Shown: positions 33,458 through 49,586 of the stretch, piece after piece | Layout of the letters: each line of letters opens with the position of its first letter | How positions within the stretch are numbered: the first letter of the stretch is position 1 | Origin: Myxocyprinus asiaticus | Taxonomy: Eukaryota; Chordata; Actinopteri; Cypriniformes; Catostomidae | DNA: 64,000 nt | NCBI RefSeq assembly: GCF_019703515.2 | Contig: NC_059393.1 | Location: 12,170,001-12,234,000 of the forward strand | Direction: 5' to 3' | Position numbers and translations under genes: made by a program | The notes under the pieces: model-generated | Told to the model about the DNA's origin: nothing | Seen by the model: the letters and a program-made list of their open reading frames with translations, nothing else | Databases searched by the model: none

Positions 33458-34632
33458 TTAAAGGAATATTCTGGGTTGCATACAAGTTAAGCTCAATCAG
33501 CAGCATTTGTGGCATAATATTGACTACCACAAAATTAACTTTGACTTGTAATTATTTTTCTTTAAAAAAAAATAAAAAAAAAAATTACAAATTGAGGTTA
33601 CTCTGAGACATTTACAATGGAAGTGAATGGGGCCAATTTGTGGAGGGTTTAAAGACAGAAATGTTTTTTGTAAAAGCATTCTTGTGTTAAAGCTTGTCTA
33701 TTTTTTGAGCTGTAAAAATATTTAAGCTGTCATCTTTGCAGGAATACAGTTTTTACGGCATTACTTCGTCATGGCAACAAAACCCATAAACTTGGATATA
33801 ACTTTATAAAGAAAAGGCTTGTAAGCAATTGTATTACACTGAAATCACCAGGCATGTCCACTGAACCAGTGCAACGGCTTGAGGCTGTCTACACTGGACA
33901 CGTCGACACAAATGTTCTGAACCATTTATTTGTGTTGTTGGCAGTAGTAGTGCCAGCATGTGCAGTGCAAAATGGAATGGGACACCTGTTTACTGTCTGT
34001 GCAATGGACACTTCCAGTGTAGACATCATCATTGATTATACAGTAAATGGTTCTATAGCTTCTGATGCGATGCACCGCTCATGTCCAGTGTAAACAGGGT
34101 GTGAGGTACTTACAATGGAAGTGAATGGGGGCCAATCTGTAAACATTAAAATACTCACTGTTTCAAAAGTATTAGCTGCACAATGTAAACAATATGCATG
34201 TTAACATAATTTCAGTGTGATAAAATCGCTTACCAACCTTTTCTGTGTAAAGTTATATTCAGTTTAACAATTTCGTTGCCACGGCGTCTTAAACATTGTA
34301 ATCCTGCAAAGATGACAGTTTAAGTAACTTTACAGCTCAAAAATTTTCACATTTTTAACAGAAGAATTAATGTAAGTGCTTTTATAAATTTATAAGCTTC
34401 ACACTGATGCTTTAAAACCCTCCAGAAATTGACCCCATTCACTTCAACTGTAAGTGCCTCACAGCAACCTTGATTTTTTTTTTTTTTTTCTTTTTTTTTA
34501 ATAAAAGAAAAGACAAGTCTAAAAATGTTATTTAATTTTTATTTTTTGATGGAGTTTTTTGGTAACCAACATTTATGCCACAAATGCTGTCGACCAAGCT
34601 TAACTTGTACTGAACCCAGAATATACCTGTAA
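33458..34632. mobile_element. TTAA-flanked foldback element F, copy 1 (composite)
   Basis: It starts TTAA AGGAATATTCTGGGTT and ends AACCCAGAATATACCTGTAA. Inner blocks are mirrored (ACAAGTTAAGCT near 33484 and AGCTTAACTTGT near 34598; TGGAAGTGAATGGGGCC). The middle (about 33850-34105) holds a separate insertion with its own paired ends (TGTCTACACTGGAC / GTCCAGTGTAAACAGG). It is longer than copies 2 (39979-40453) and 3 (45894-46417). TTAA target sites suggest a piggyBac-type origin, but this is not proven. Confidence 0.75.
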
Positions 34633-35396
34633 TAGATTCTTTGTCCTCTTAGAGGTTCTGCAAGGGCCAAATGAGATGTAAAGTACACGCCCACTTTACT
34701 ATATTCTATACCAATAACTTTGAGTACTGTGCAGTAATAAAACAGTAATATGATTACGCAGGGGAAATGACAGTTAACAGCCTCCTCAGTCCATTCTAGT
34801 ATTGTAATGGTTGTAATGCAAAGACAGAATCCACTCACATTATAAATACAAGAAGAAAGTTGTAATTTTGTCTGTCTGCATTATAAACAAAGTCAGTCAT
34901 TTAATTGTTCAGATACCGAATGTATACTGCTTTAATTAACTTTAAATAATTAATTACAAAACACCTAAGCACAATTATAAAATTAGTCCAACTAATCAGA
35001 AATGTGTTTTTCAGTGTGTAACGTTGGGGGGGGTTATTATATATTTAATTTTTGTTGTTGTTTTTACTTTCAGAATAAGCTCTTTTAAATTGCCCTGATG
35101 ATCGAACCATTGTAGATATTTTTAAATTCACCTATTTACCTAATGCACGTTCAGCAGTTTAAACTTTTCTCCTGCTGCACTTTTACAGTCTACCAAAGGT
35201 GGCGCAACACTGCATTTTCAAAGTTCCACACGCCACACACTGCCAAACAGCACAGTTTGAAATGAGTCACACTGAGGAAAGACAGAGCCGCACACACTGG
35301 CATTTAACGCGAGCGAAACGTAAATACTTAAATAGCTTGAAACAATTACAACACGTTTTACTGTCCGCAGCTGTTGTGAGAATTATCACAAAGTTA
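34633..35396. other. No gene recognised; upstream of c1orf53
   Basis: AT-rich at first; from about 35195 it becomes more CpG-containing (CACACGCCACACACTGCC, ACGCGAGCGAAACG), which is consistent with a c1orf53 promoter region. No TATA box stands out. Confidence 0.4.
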
Positions 35397-35456
35397 ATGT
35401 GGCGTCTGGAAGCAACGACGTGGCCGGAGTTTTTAAGTTTCCTTTTCTTTAGCAAC

Positions 35457-38893
<3,437 letters not shown>

Positions 38894-39359
38894 CAGTAAA
38901 TGTGAAGATCTACTGAACAACTTATTTTGTGTGCTCCTATTCTGAATTTGGACTTCTTTTAATGTGCATCCTCCTTATACTCTGCTTTAAATGATGAAAT
39001 CCACTACACCAGATGTGCAACCCACACTCCAGCAAATGGTTGGAATCACATCTTTCCTCTGTGATTTGACTTACAGGAGTTGTAGACTCCTCTGTCAGAG
39101 GGATTCCACAAGCGGGAATTTTTGCGGCATTGAATATTCATATCGTTACAGGCGATTTTAATTTTAACAGCTGTCAGTTCTGACTACGAGCTTCCCCCCT
39201 TGTAAATGTTAGACCAAGAAAACACCATTGAGAAGGTTCACTCATAAATGTTTTTTGGCACTACAAACGAAGGTTTCAGATCATTATAAAGAAATAATGT
39301 TTATATAACATAAGAAACATGCAATTGCATATGTGTGAAGAGTTTTTGGGAAGAAGTAG
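38894..39359 (+). other. 3' flank of c1orf53-like gene
   Basis: Probable 3' untranslated region at its start; no clear AATAAA was seen in the first 400 bases. No other content recognised. Confidence 0.4.
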
Positions 39360-40540
39360 TGATTTGAGCTACCATTATGTGGAGCGTAACAGTCGGGTTC
39401 CAGAAGTAAAAATCCCATAGTTTTCAGCGAATCCATTTTTAATGACAACTCTTAAACCTTAAACTTTTAAAGATAGACCTACCACAGGCTCAGAGATTGT
39501 TAATTGATGGTAGGTTAATCTTGTGTTAAAGCCATCAGTCTTAGTTTAGTTTCACTATTTGTGTTTAATAGCGGAATTCCTGGTGAAGAACTACACTATC
39601 TATGATCCTGAAGAGAAACGCTGAACTAATCAGAGAATCACGTTCAACAAATTGCACCAGACAAGCTCTGCCACCCACTCGCATGACACACTTTGAATGA
39701 TGTAATCGATTCAGTTTTCCAACACCTTCAAACTACTCATATATTTGGAAATATAAAAATATTTTACAATAAAATTTAAATATATTTTTTCTATAATTAT
39801 AACCAAAAACATTAAATCAATAGATTTATATTTTTATGTAGTTCATGCCCTCATGAAAGACCTCTTGTACCTTTTGTCTTTTTATTCGATTTTCCAATAC
39901 TTATTTGCTTCAAATCAAAGTTTGTAATGTCGTGATTTTACCTCTGAGCTGGTCTGTTTGGTTCATGGCATGCAATCCTTAAAGGAATATTCTGGGTTCA
40001 ATACAAGTTAAGCTAAATCGACAGCATTTGTGGCACAGTATTGATTACCACAAAAATGCATTTTGACTTGCACCTCCTTTTCTTTAAAAAAAAAAAAAAA
40101 AAAAGCAAATATCGAGGATACAATGAGGCACTTAGAATGGAAGTGAATGGGGGCCAATTTTTGAACGTTAAAATAATCACTGTTTCAAAAAAAATAGAAG
40201 ACATAAACAATATGGATGTAAACATGATTTTAGTATGATAAAATCACTTACTAACCTTTTCTGTGTAAAGTTATAGCCAATTTTACAACTTGGTTGCCAT
40301 GGCGATGTAATGTCAACAAATCCTAAAATGACAATTTAAATAAATTTACAGCTCAAAAACTAAAGGAGGGATGAGCCTAAATAAATGTTTGTGCTAATCA
40401 ACAAATGCTGTCGACTAAGCTTAACTTGTATTGAACCTGGAATATTCCTTTAAGAAATAAATGGGAAAAATACTTCTGGAACCAAGATGGCTGAAACAGT
40501 GGGAGAGCACTGTTGCCCTCTATTAATTAAGGAATATGTT
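39360..40540 (+). repeat. Interspersed repeat R2, continuous copy carrying foldback element
   Basis: Aligns with the split copy at 23691-24180 and 25710-25950 (GCGGAATTCCTGG, TTGCTTCAAATCAAAG, GAGCTGGTCTGTTTGGTTCA, CTGGAACCAAGATGGCTGAA). It is interrupted by foldback element F copy 2 at 39979-40453. Confidence 0.6.
39979..40453. mobile_element. TTAA-flanked foldback element F, copy 2
   Basis: TTAA at both ends (39979-39982 and 40450-40453). The terminal repeats AGGAATATTCTGGGTT / GGAATATTCCT and the inner ACAAGTTAAGC / GCTTAACTTGT are paired. 475 bp, with no coding capacity. Confidence 0.85.
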
Positions 40541-43015
40541 TCAAGCTGCCGTACTATATTGTGAAAAGCACAGAATCTGCTTTTATAAAATTGTTTCTAC
40601 TAATAAATGAATCATGGGCACAATTGTTCATTTAAACATTCTTTTATTTTACTTTTCAGTTAAGAGTGCAGTGATATACAGGAACATACTGTAGCAAGGT
40701 AAACAGGTGTTTTGCATCATAGCTCTAACTATATCATTAATTTTAGCTCAATTGAAATGCTGTATTCACCAAACAACATCTACATACCAAAACTGCCCAT
40801 TTTAGAAAAACAAACCAAAATGTCTTCGCCAAAAAGTGTTGTGCACAATGTGATGCACAGTTTGTCTCTTATGTTTATTCAACATGTCTTTAAATTTTTT
40901 TGTAACATTACAGAATGAAAGTGTTTCAAGAATCCATTAGCCCAAGCCAAGTTTTGAAACTGTATACAATTTTTGTTTTGTTTGTGAAGCTGTTACAATG
41001 AAGTCTATGATATCATATGATACTGTATGTAATACCATATTCGCTTCAGTTCATAGACTCTGTGTGGTACCTCCTGGCTTTTATATGTGCCATGCCTCAC
41101 TGTAGTTGATTTATATCTCCCTGTGGCTATAACTGAGATCAATACTGACCTCTCTCTCATTCACTGAAATTAAAATTTCAGCTCAAACATCATGAGCACA
41201 AAATCGTATATTGATTAGTGGAAATAAAATTTCTTATAATTGTGCTGTATTTTTTGTGTATCTATATGATAGTTTGACAGTAGATATGCAAAGCCAAGTA
41301 TAATTTTGCCCCAGGCACCAGCCGTCCAACCTGTCACACTGCATCGCAGGGCAAGATCAAGGAAACGGTCTCTGAATGCAGGAATGTGTATGTGGCAGAG
41401 CCCTGTCCCAGCTTTGTTGACTGGCGCCAACAACGATATCAGGCGGTAAGAGGGTCCCAAGGCGGGTGCACATTTATCAGGAGCAAGGCCCTGTGAATGT
41501 CGACAAGGAGATTCATGATCTCAGCAGTTCCAGGGAGGACAGGCAGGCGAGGGGCTTGTGCCATAGTCAGTCCGGATGAGAGGAAAATTTATTTGGGTAA
41601 AACCTAAAATGAGGCAGCGGAGCGTACGGCGACAACATTTCCAGCGGAATGGCGAAGGTGTCACACTCATCAAGTACCTGAGCCTGCCTGCCACGGGTCT
41701 GCTTGTTTTGCCTAGGGACTTGTCTGTCGCATCAAAGTAGATGCATTGCCATTCAAGACCCTTCCCAGTGCCACTGCCTGACCATGAAATAGGCCAACTT
41801 TCATGTCTGCCTTATTCCTTGGCATCATATGACTTAATAGATTGCATAGTCTTGTTTTTCCTCTCTCTTTTCCCCTTTCTGTCCCTCCTTTCTCAGTTTC
41901 CCAGTATTTGGTGACTGAGACGCAACATAATGCTCAGTCCCTCACAGCATACAGATTTCAGGAAGACTCGCTTTAACAAACCACTCACAAACCATGTGCT
42001 CACTAGTCCTGTCATGCACTGGGATCAGTTGTGAAAATCATAACAACTGAACAAGCAAACGTGTATGTGAGGGTTTGGTGGAGAGGCAAGGAAGAATCTG
42101 AAACCTCAAGGGACTACATCACAAATGGAGGAAACTGGTTATGCTTGAGTAGCGTCTCCATGAGAAATCGTGAGTTCCTTCTGTATCAAACTGTTCAACC
42201 GAACATCTGGTGAGATCTTTTTTTTAATTCCTCTGTCAGTTAATTGTGTTTATCCACAGTTTCAGACCAACCACTGGCAGCCACCATGATTATTCTGATT
42301 GCCGCTGGACTGAGTTCTGGTCTTGGCCTCCATAAGATGTGATGGAAAAAAATGAGCGATCCAGATGGAGAACAACAACCGTTTTAAGTGGTAGTTGGAG
42401 TAAAAATGAATTCGGGCTCAACTTGTGCAGTTATTGGCTGTCATAACATTTAGAAGTTAATGGCATCAATGTAACTAACCCAGGGACATCGCTTCATGTC
42501 ATTTACCTTCTTATTAAATTTTGACAGTTGAGGCACTGTCAGTAGACAGTCATTGTGACTCTATAAAGTACTGGCACTGTGGAGAACTTCTATGCTTTTT
42601 TTTTAAATTATTATTATTATTTATTTATTGAATACACAAAATATTACATTATCCGCTAAGAACATACAGCGTTGCAAGTGAGAACACTGGAGACCGAAAA
42701 ACAAAAACAGGTTTCTGGTATGACTAGGGGGACACTTCTGCGTTTAGGAAAAAGGTGGACAAACAAAGTTAAGACCCTAGATTTTTATTGGTTGAGTCGT
42801 GTTTAAACCGTTATGAAATGTCTATAAACCTACCCTTTTCTATATATTAACCCACCGAATTGATGTGTTGCTTGGCAACTATATGCAGCCTACAGTTTGT
42901 TTATTCCAATTATTAATAACAAATTGAATTTTTTTTTAACATTGTTGTCTTTTAACATATTGCTGTAGCCAAGGTGGTGCTTTACAGTGATTCTGCAGTG
43001 GGTAAGGATGTTTAG
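40541..43015. other. No gene recognised; intergenic
   Basis: It contains a GC-richer block at about 41290-41760 that differs in composition from its surroundings; the minus-strand frame there (41215-41460) is not a family I know. An ATT repeat lies at about 42603-42630. No repeat family or RNA gene was recognised. Distal lhx9 enhancers could lie here but cannot be shown from this sequence alone. Confidence 0.4.
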
Positions 43016-43800
43016 GGTACAATGCAAAGCCTAAGAGCTCATTGACACGTGTTTTTGCATCAATCTGCATTGTTTTTCAATTATTCTACATAAATATGCA
43101 CTAGATTGATGTCTTTAACCATTGCACCTCATTATGCTTTTTTTCAGCATCTTGCACAGGAGCACAACTAAATGTAGATGCCACATCAGATTAAAAAGAA
43201 CATCAAGTTTTAAAAACACTTATCTAGCTTTTTTAGCGCAAGAGCAAATTCAGTCTCAACTGCCCCTAGAAACACCCTAAAGCTAAAGTATATATTGGTT
43301 TTCCGCATGCCGGTACATCTCACGCACAGTGCGCATGCCACAGATTTTGTTATCAACACAGTTACACGCACACTGTCCACGTTTCAGTGGACATTTTGCA
43401 TCTTTGTGCATTGTCGGCACATGCACCTGCTTTTGACTATTCTAAAAGAATATAACAAAACGGTCAGAGTGTGCATGCATCGAATGTGTCCATATGGGCG
43501 TGCGGTCAAAAGAGTCTACATTATGAAAGGCTGAGTGCTCAAACGTGCACGAGATGGAACGGCACACAGAAAAATGCAGTTTACCATAGCCTTAAGGGAG
43601 TTTTAGGCAAAACCCAAAGCCTAAGGGACCATTCACACTATGGTCTTTTTCAATAGTTTATACATGCCCTAGATGGACGTCTTCGATGTTGCACCACGTC
43701 TTGCTGTTTTTTCAGCATCATGCGCAAGAACTTGTTCGGTCTGAAATGCCGCTGTAAATACTCTAAGCCTAAGAACAACCCTTAACCAGGGTAAAATAGT
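43016..43800. repeat. Pair of degenerate direct repeats
   Basis: Two related blocks of about 190 bases, 43016-43215 (AAAGCCTAAGAGCTCATTGA through TTTTTTCAGCATCTTGC) and 43605-43790 (AAAGCCTAAGGGACCATTCA through TTTTTTCAGCATCATGCGCA). The middle portion is related to neither. They may be the two ends of one element or two insertions. Confidence 0.55.
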
Positions 43801-45893
43801 TAATCGCTGCCTAGAGTAGTTTATTATTTTAATGTTTTAGTCTGTATAGCCATACTGCTTTGAATATAATTTCCTCTAATCGAGTTTAGCATTGTTTCAT
43901 GAGCAGGTCATTCAGGTCAGACACAGCATGTGACACCTGTGTTCTGGCTTCAAGCACACCATGCTCTTTAACTGATAACTCTCTCTGATTTGAATCCCAC
44001 CCAAGCTGCCATGGGGCTTCAATTCCTGCATCTGCGGAGCTTTGGAGTCTGTCACCTGACCTTCAGCTAGAGCATATGCTACAACAGAGTCCATGCGCTG
44101 CCACTTCTCTAGAAGCAGAAGGACAGTCTGCCTGGACCAGCATCCAAATGTATCAGTGGTCCAGGCAGACTGTCCTTTCCAGCTCCCGGGGACTGGAGGT
44201 GAACCATTGCAGCACTAGTGCCACAGACCGCTGATGCTCCTTACCATTCAAGTATCCAGGCAAGGCAGAGGATGACACGCATTGGCTGCGAGGAACGGAT
44301 GTCAGCCGAGTGATGGCTGGAAAATCAGTTTCAGCATCTGGGCTGTCCCTCTGAGTGCGCGTGTGGGTGTGTGGTCGATTACGCCGTTGTTGGCAGTGTT
44401 TGTGGTGTGTGCTGAATCAAGCTGCAGCCGAGCAGCCCGTCTGGTCATGCAACAGAGACAATGTCATTCAGCCTTGGGGCTGAAGCCTTACCAAAGTGGT
44501 CAGATGGACAACCAGCTTCCCTGTGGTTGTACCAGTGCTCCTGAAAAAGCTCACAACATCTGACTGATAGTCACAGGGCCAGATTCCTTTGGACAGGGCT
44601 GTAAATAACTGCACAAAACAGTAGGGCATCTCCCCAAGACCTCTCCCAGTGTTCCAGCCAAACCGTCTGGCCATACCATGCCATATGTGGCACCATTCAG
44701 GCTGGATCAGGTGGTCAGCTTGTTCAATGGAAAACCTTAACTTTGGCTATTGTGAAAGGGTGAGGAGTTGTCTCAAAATCAGCCAATGTGAACTCAGCAT
44801 GTTGTAGACACCATCCATTGCTACCATGCAATGCCAGTTGTCCTGAAGGACTGATATAATATTTAAACCCAAATAAATACCAAACTGCTGGGTGACAATG
44901 CTAAATCACAGAAAACACTTTGTGACTACGTGTAAGGAAAACTCTTTTACAGTACCTCTTTATCAACAGAACTGTTGGCATATGTTTTTAGGGCTCAAGC
45001 TGTATCTGATATAGAAAATATAACTTTTGTAGTGCTCATTTGAATATTTTATTGCTACTTAGGAATTATGTGGCCTTCAAGTGGAGTCAGAATTATTGCA
45101 ATTATGAGGTCCGAACTCATAAATGACCAAGCGAAGTCAGATTAACTAGTGGGGAAAACTCATAATTCTGGTTGCCAAGTTGTGACAATGGAAGGGGTGT
45201 ATCGACATAAAAAAATATGGAAAGTAATGATTTTGTGAAATCATTTAAGTTTCAGTGAATTATTTCAATATTTATTTATTCTATGGGAGAGATATTATAG
45301 CCAATAATGTATAGCTAATGACTCACCCTTTGCTAGATACCATGCATTAGTACAGTAAATCATATACTGTAGTTTGTGTAAAAGGAATGCAGATGTATTC
45401 ACTTGTGCTTATTCACTGGAAAACAGATAAAAGAGTGTTTTGTTCATTGGGTATTTGTTTTAGCTTTGCTCCTATATTTTGTTTTTGACTTGAATGCCTG
45501 ACATATTGTAATGCCCAGTATGGACGTAGGAGCTTCCCAGGTGAACTTGAAGGTAGCATTAATTTACCTTAATATTATGCATGTCGTAGACTTCCTCTAT
45601 CTACCATGAAAATACATTCGCATTTGCATCCTGAAGGAAATACCAGTGCTTACAAGATTGTAAACAAGTATTGTTAGGAATAAGTGGTTAAACTTAGGTT
45701 TTTGGCTTTGGTACATCATCTTTGCAGTTTAAAGTTGTCTATATTCTAAAATAAATGCAAGATAGAAGAGACCAATCACAACCTGGTACAGGAATAGGTT
45801 TAAGAAAGAAGACCATTCATTATTCAGTATGATACAATGACCTCATCATTGCTGGCTACAAGTCAATGTACTATTTAAATAACTTAAAGGAAT
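43801..45893. other. No gene recognised; contains a perfect hairpin
   Basis: The GC-richer part 43900-44720 has overlapping open frames on both strands (43912-44094, 44282-44563, 44468-44674) but none resembles a known protein. The inverted repeat at 44119-44177 is listed separately. Confidence 0.4.
44119..44177. repeat. Perfect 21-bp inverted repeat with 17-base loop
   Basis: Bases 44119-44139 (AAGGACAGTCTGCC... ) are exactly complementary to 44157-44177 (...GGCAGACTGTCCTT), with loop 44140-44156. A transcript of either strand would form a fully paired 21-bp stem. It could be a hairpin RNA precursor or a small snap-back duplication; there is no known microRNA that I recognise. Confidence 0.85.
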
Positions 45894-46417
45894 ATTCTGG
45901 GTTTAATACAAGTTAAGCTTCGTTCACAGCATTTGTGGCATGATGTTGATTACCACAAAAATTAGTTTAGACTCGTCCCTCCTTTTCTATAAAAACAATT
46001 GAGGTAACAATGAGGCACTTTGGGGTTTAAAGGAAGAAATGTGAAGCTTAATTTTATAAAAGCACTTGCATTAATTCTTCTGTTAAAACCTGTGTATTAT
46101 TTGAGCCATAAACTGGTTTAAATCATCGTTTTTACGGCATTATGAAGTTACAGAGATGAGGTTAGTAAGCGATTTTATCACATTAAAATCATGTAAACAT
46201 GCTTATTGTTTACATCTTGTGGCTATACTTCTGAATCAGTGAGTATTTTAATGTTTAAGGATTGGCCCCATTCACTTCCATTGTAAGTGCCTCACTGTCA
46301 CCTTGATTTTTATTTTTTTTTTAAAGAAAAGGAGGGACAAGTCTAAATAAATTTTGTGGAATCAACAAATGCTGTCAATTGAGCTTAACTTGTATTGAAC
46401 CCAGAATATTCCTTTAA
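45894..46417. mobile_element. TTAA-flanked foldback element F, copy 3
   Basis: TTAA at 45894-45897 and 46414-46417. The ends AGGAATATTCTGGGTTTAAT and TTGAACCCAGAATATTCCT are almost perfect inverted repeats. The internal TGGCCCCATTCACTTCCATT block is shared with copies 1 and 2. 524 bp, non-coding; the best preserved copy. Confidence 0.87.
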
Positions 46418-48333
46418 GTATGCAAAAACAAAAGATCGATATCAAACCTATCCAAGATATTTAAAGAAATGATAATAATGAAGTCTGTACGTTAATAAAC
46501 ATTAAGTGAATTAATTGCAAATTTGTATTACTTCAGCTACAGAATGTTTGAGAAATATGAATACAGTGCAAGCGTAATGAAGGTGATGATATTGATAATG
46601 ATTTTTCACAGCATTACTCTTCGGAACACCCTTAACAAATGACAAAGAATAACAATACATTATTTAAAAAAGTACATTCAGGATAATGGTGCAGGAAGGA
46701 TACAGCTTAAAAAAATAAGAAAAGGGAAAAAGCATCTAAACAAATGGTGGTTAGGCAGCAGTAGGACTGTAGGGACTGGCTATATGCTATATGGAGCCAT
46801 CCTCCATCTGTCAACACAGGGAGTTGTGATTCTTGCATCAGCAGAGCAGGGCTCAGCATCAAGAGAAACGGGGTGAGGAGGGAGGGAGGGAGACTGAGAG
46901 AGCATGTCTGTGTTTAAGAGAGATTGAGGGAGAGCTATTTTAACAGAAGCTAAATTCTCATCAGGCACGCTAGATTGAACGTCCCCTCTTCGAATCAGCA
47001 TGAAACACTGGCGAGGAGCATCTGCTCTGTGGCTTTGTTTCCTCTTAAAAAAGTGCACTACGATGGCTCTGGAGAAATCTTTGTCCATGTACAGTTGTAA
47101 ATAGTTGTTTTGTGGTTCAGCCATCATATGGTCCATAAATAGACATGGTTCCTGACTCTGTCTGAATCTCACTGCATGATTTGGGATTTCATCATTTGCT
47201 CACACTCATGTTGTTGTATCGCTGTTTCATGAACTGCTAGAAGCTAAGCTAAAATCTGAAGATTTAGGATTTGTAATAGTCATAAAGCCAAATATTATAA
47301 GAATGTTGAAGTGTGTGAAGACTTGGTCCGCAGTATCTGAGATTTGAGAGCTGAGATTGAGCAATTTTGTAGAATTTTTGGAGAAATCTTTTGGTACATT
47401 TTTTTTTTTTTTTTCAAAAGCATTGTTTCATTTATACAGCATGTCTGTAACAAACCCTTGCTGTTAATATTCATGATAGGCTCGTGTTATGTGGCGTTTG
47501 ACAAGGCATTTTCTTATAATCCTGTAGACCTAATTGTGTATTTAGGCCTAAGCCTCTTCCCCTCTGACTTGCATGAAAGGCTGCCTGCTAGCCAAACTTT
47601 AATGAGAACACAGAGGTAGGATAGTAAACCTACTAAATAAATTACTCTCAAGATAGCTTATTCAAAACCATCAAACACTCCTTTTTTACATGCAGTCATG
47701 TAGAAACCATGTACCAGTAAACTGTAGCGTTGTCAAATTTTCATGGTTCGGTGTGAGAAAGACCAGACTCTTGCTGTGCTTGAGTTGGACAATTCACTCA
47801 CTTCTCACAGTTTACATGCATTTCCCCAAAATAAAGTGAGCAGTTCCGTCTAAAAATCACTGTACTACATCTGCAAAATAGCCTATACTGGCACACAGAC
47901 TCTGGAGCACATGGGTTTAAATGTAGTATACCTTGTGTAGTTTTACCTTTTGATTTTTAACAACAGTTCGATTTTGGAGTTGGCAGCCCGATGATTATCT
48001 TAAACATTGAGTCTTTCAGCGATTGAATGTATTTTGATTACTATTCCAGCATATGTAATTGTAGCAAAACTGTGCAGTTGTTATCACACAATGTAAAAAT
48101 TTAAACTGCAGTTGTTAGCCTAATCTTAAAAGTGCAATTTCTACATGATTTGACCCTAGAAAAAAAATACTTTCATTGGTGTAATCTAATGTAGTCAGGT
48201 TTACTCCATTATATTAAATATTTTTGACTTGAATAACACTAGTTATTTTGATTTATTCATTTTAGGTTTCCTAACAAAACACTAAATGAGATGACATATC
48301 GAGATAAACACCTTAGAACTCCTTACACATTAA
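46418..48333. other. No gene recognised
   Basis: A 130-codon minus-strand frame at 46780-47172 (MRFRQSQEPCLFMDHMMAEP at its start) is the longest open frame of the intergenic region but matches nothing I know and lacks splice or repeat context. A T-tract is at 47399-47414. Confidence 0.4.
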
Positions 48334-49586
48334 GGCTGGATTTCCCGATAGCGTTGCCACTTAATCTTTTACGATCATTTTATCTAACGTCGCTCATTAT
48401 TTTACAATGGAGTAACGCCTGTTTCCCAAACCAGCACGTAGATCGCTCGTTATAAAGATGAACTTAAGTGCTTCGTTACGGGAGCTGTCCAGTCCAAAGG
48501 TGCTGATCACTTTGGCAAATTTATCCAGCAGAGTTTGTCTTCTCAACATGAAAAAAATTTGGAAATATTAACAAACATGGAAGTTGTTTGTAACCTTGTC
48601 GAGGCACAGAAATGTATTAAATATTACAAAATTGAATTATAGAAATAACGATGGCTTTAGTAAGACGGAGTTTCAGATGTATTGATGCTCAATCATAGAG
48701 ATTAATTAAAGTGATGCAATAAATGAATGTAACATGAATGTACGCGATGTGAATCACAAGGGGCTCTCACATAGCTTAAAGTTTTTTGGCTGGAAACTGA
48801 ACAAATGCACACAGAACAGGATTAAAATAACGGGCATCAGTATTGAACCACTCATAGACCTGTCTAAATATGAATAGATTATCTGGTTAGAGTTCAATGC
48901 ACTGTGTACTTGTAGCCTTACTGCCATTATGCAGCATGCAATTTGTTACTGCCTTAAAAAGACTATAGGCGAGCCGATTTGAACCAGCCATTGGAGGAAG
49001 GAGGAAGAGGAGGAGGAGGAGGAGGATTATGAGAGAGAGGGGGAATCTCTTATTGCACACTCTTACTCTAATCTCCACTGTTAACCAAATTTTACTTATT
49101 TATTATATATATTTAAGTTTTAAACTGCATGGTCACATTAAATTACTCATGTCTTCTTAAATAATCTGTTTAATAAGAACATATATTCTTTCTATTGCCA
49201 TTACAATTATGCTTATCAAAGAAGTCTAATATAACGTTATACTGTATTACGTATCTTGTAATTTAGACCTATCACGACGCATGCGCACACTGTGGAGCGA
49301 TTTTTTTCAACACTTTTTTTATCCTCTGAAATAGTTTACAGTGGCTTTCCAATGATCAAAATATATTACAATTTATTAAATGTTCCATTGTCTTAGATAA
49401 ACTGTGAAAGATGCCAGAAAGATACTGTATGTATAAGCTGCACTTAATGGACTTAAGAGCGGTTCAAAGCTCTCGTTAATTTACGAACGTTTATACAAAC
49501 TACTTAGATAACGATGCTTTTGGGAAACGCGCCTTTTTAGAGATTAAGTGCTGCTAACGTTCTTCATAGCTTCGGGAAACCCAGCC
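48334..49586. mobile_element. DNA transposon remnant with GGCTGG.TTTCCCG ends
   Basis: The left end GGCTGGATTTCCCGATAGCG (48334) pairs with the right end CTTCGGGAAACCCAGCC (to 49586). Further inside, CCACTTAATC pairs imperfectly with GATTAAGTGCTGC. A GGAGGA microsatellite (about 49003-49026) lies inside. No transposase frame remains, and the family is not certain. Confidence 0.6.

Noticed and set aside
33854..34093. 79-codon frame as a gene
   Set aside because: It lies wholly inside a repeat insertion within foldback element F copy 1.
44119..44177. Calling the hairpin a microRNA gene
   Set aside because: The perfect stem lacks the mismatches usual in microRNA precursors and I recognise no known mature sequence; kept only as an inverted repeat.
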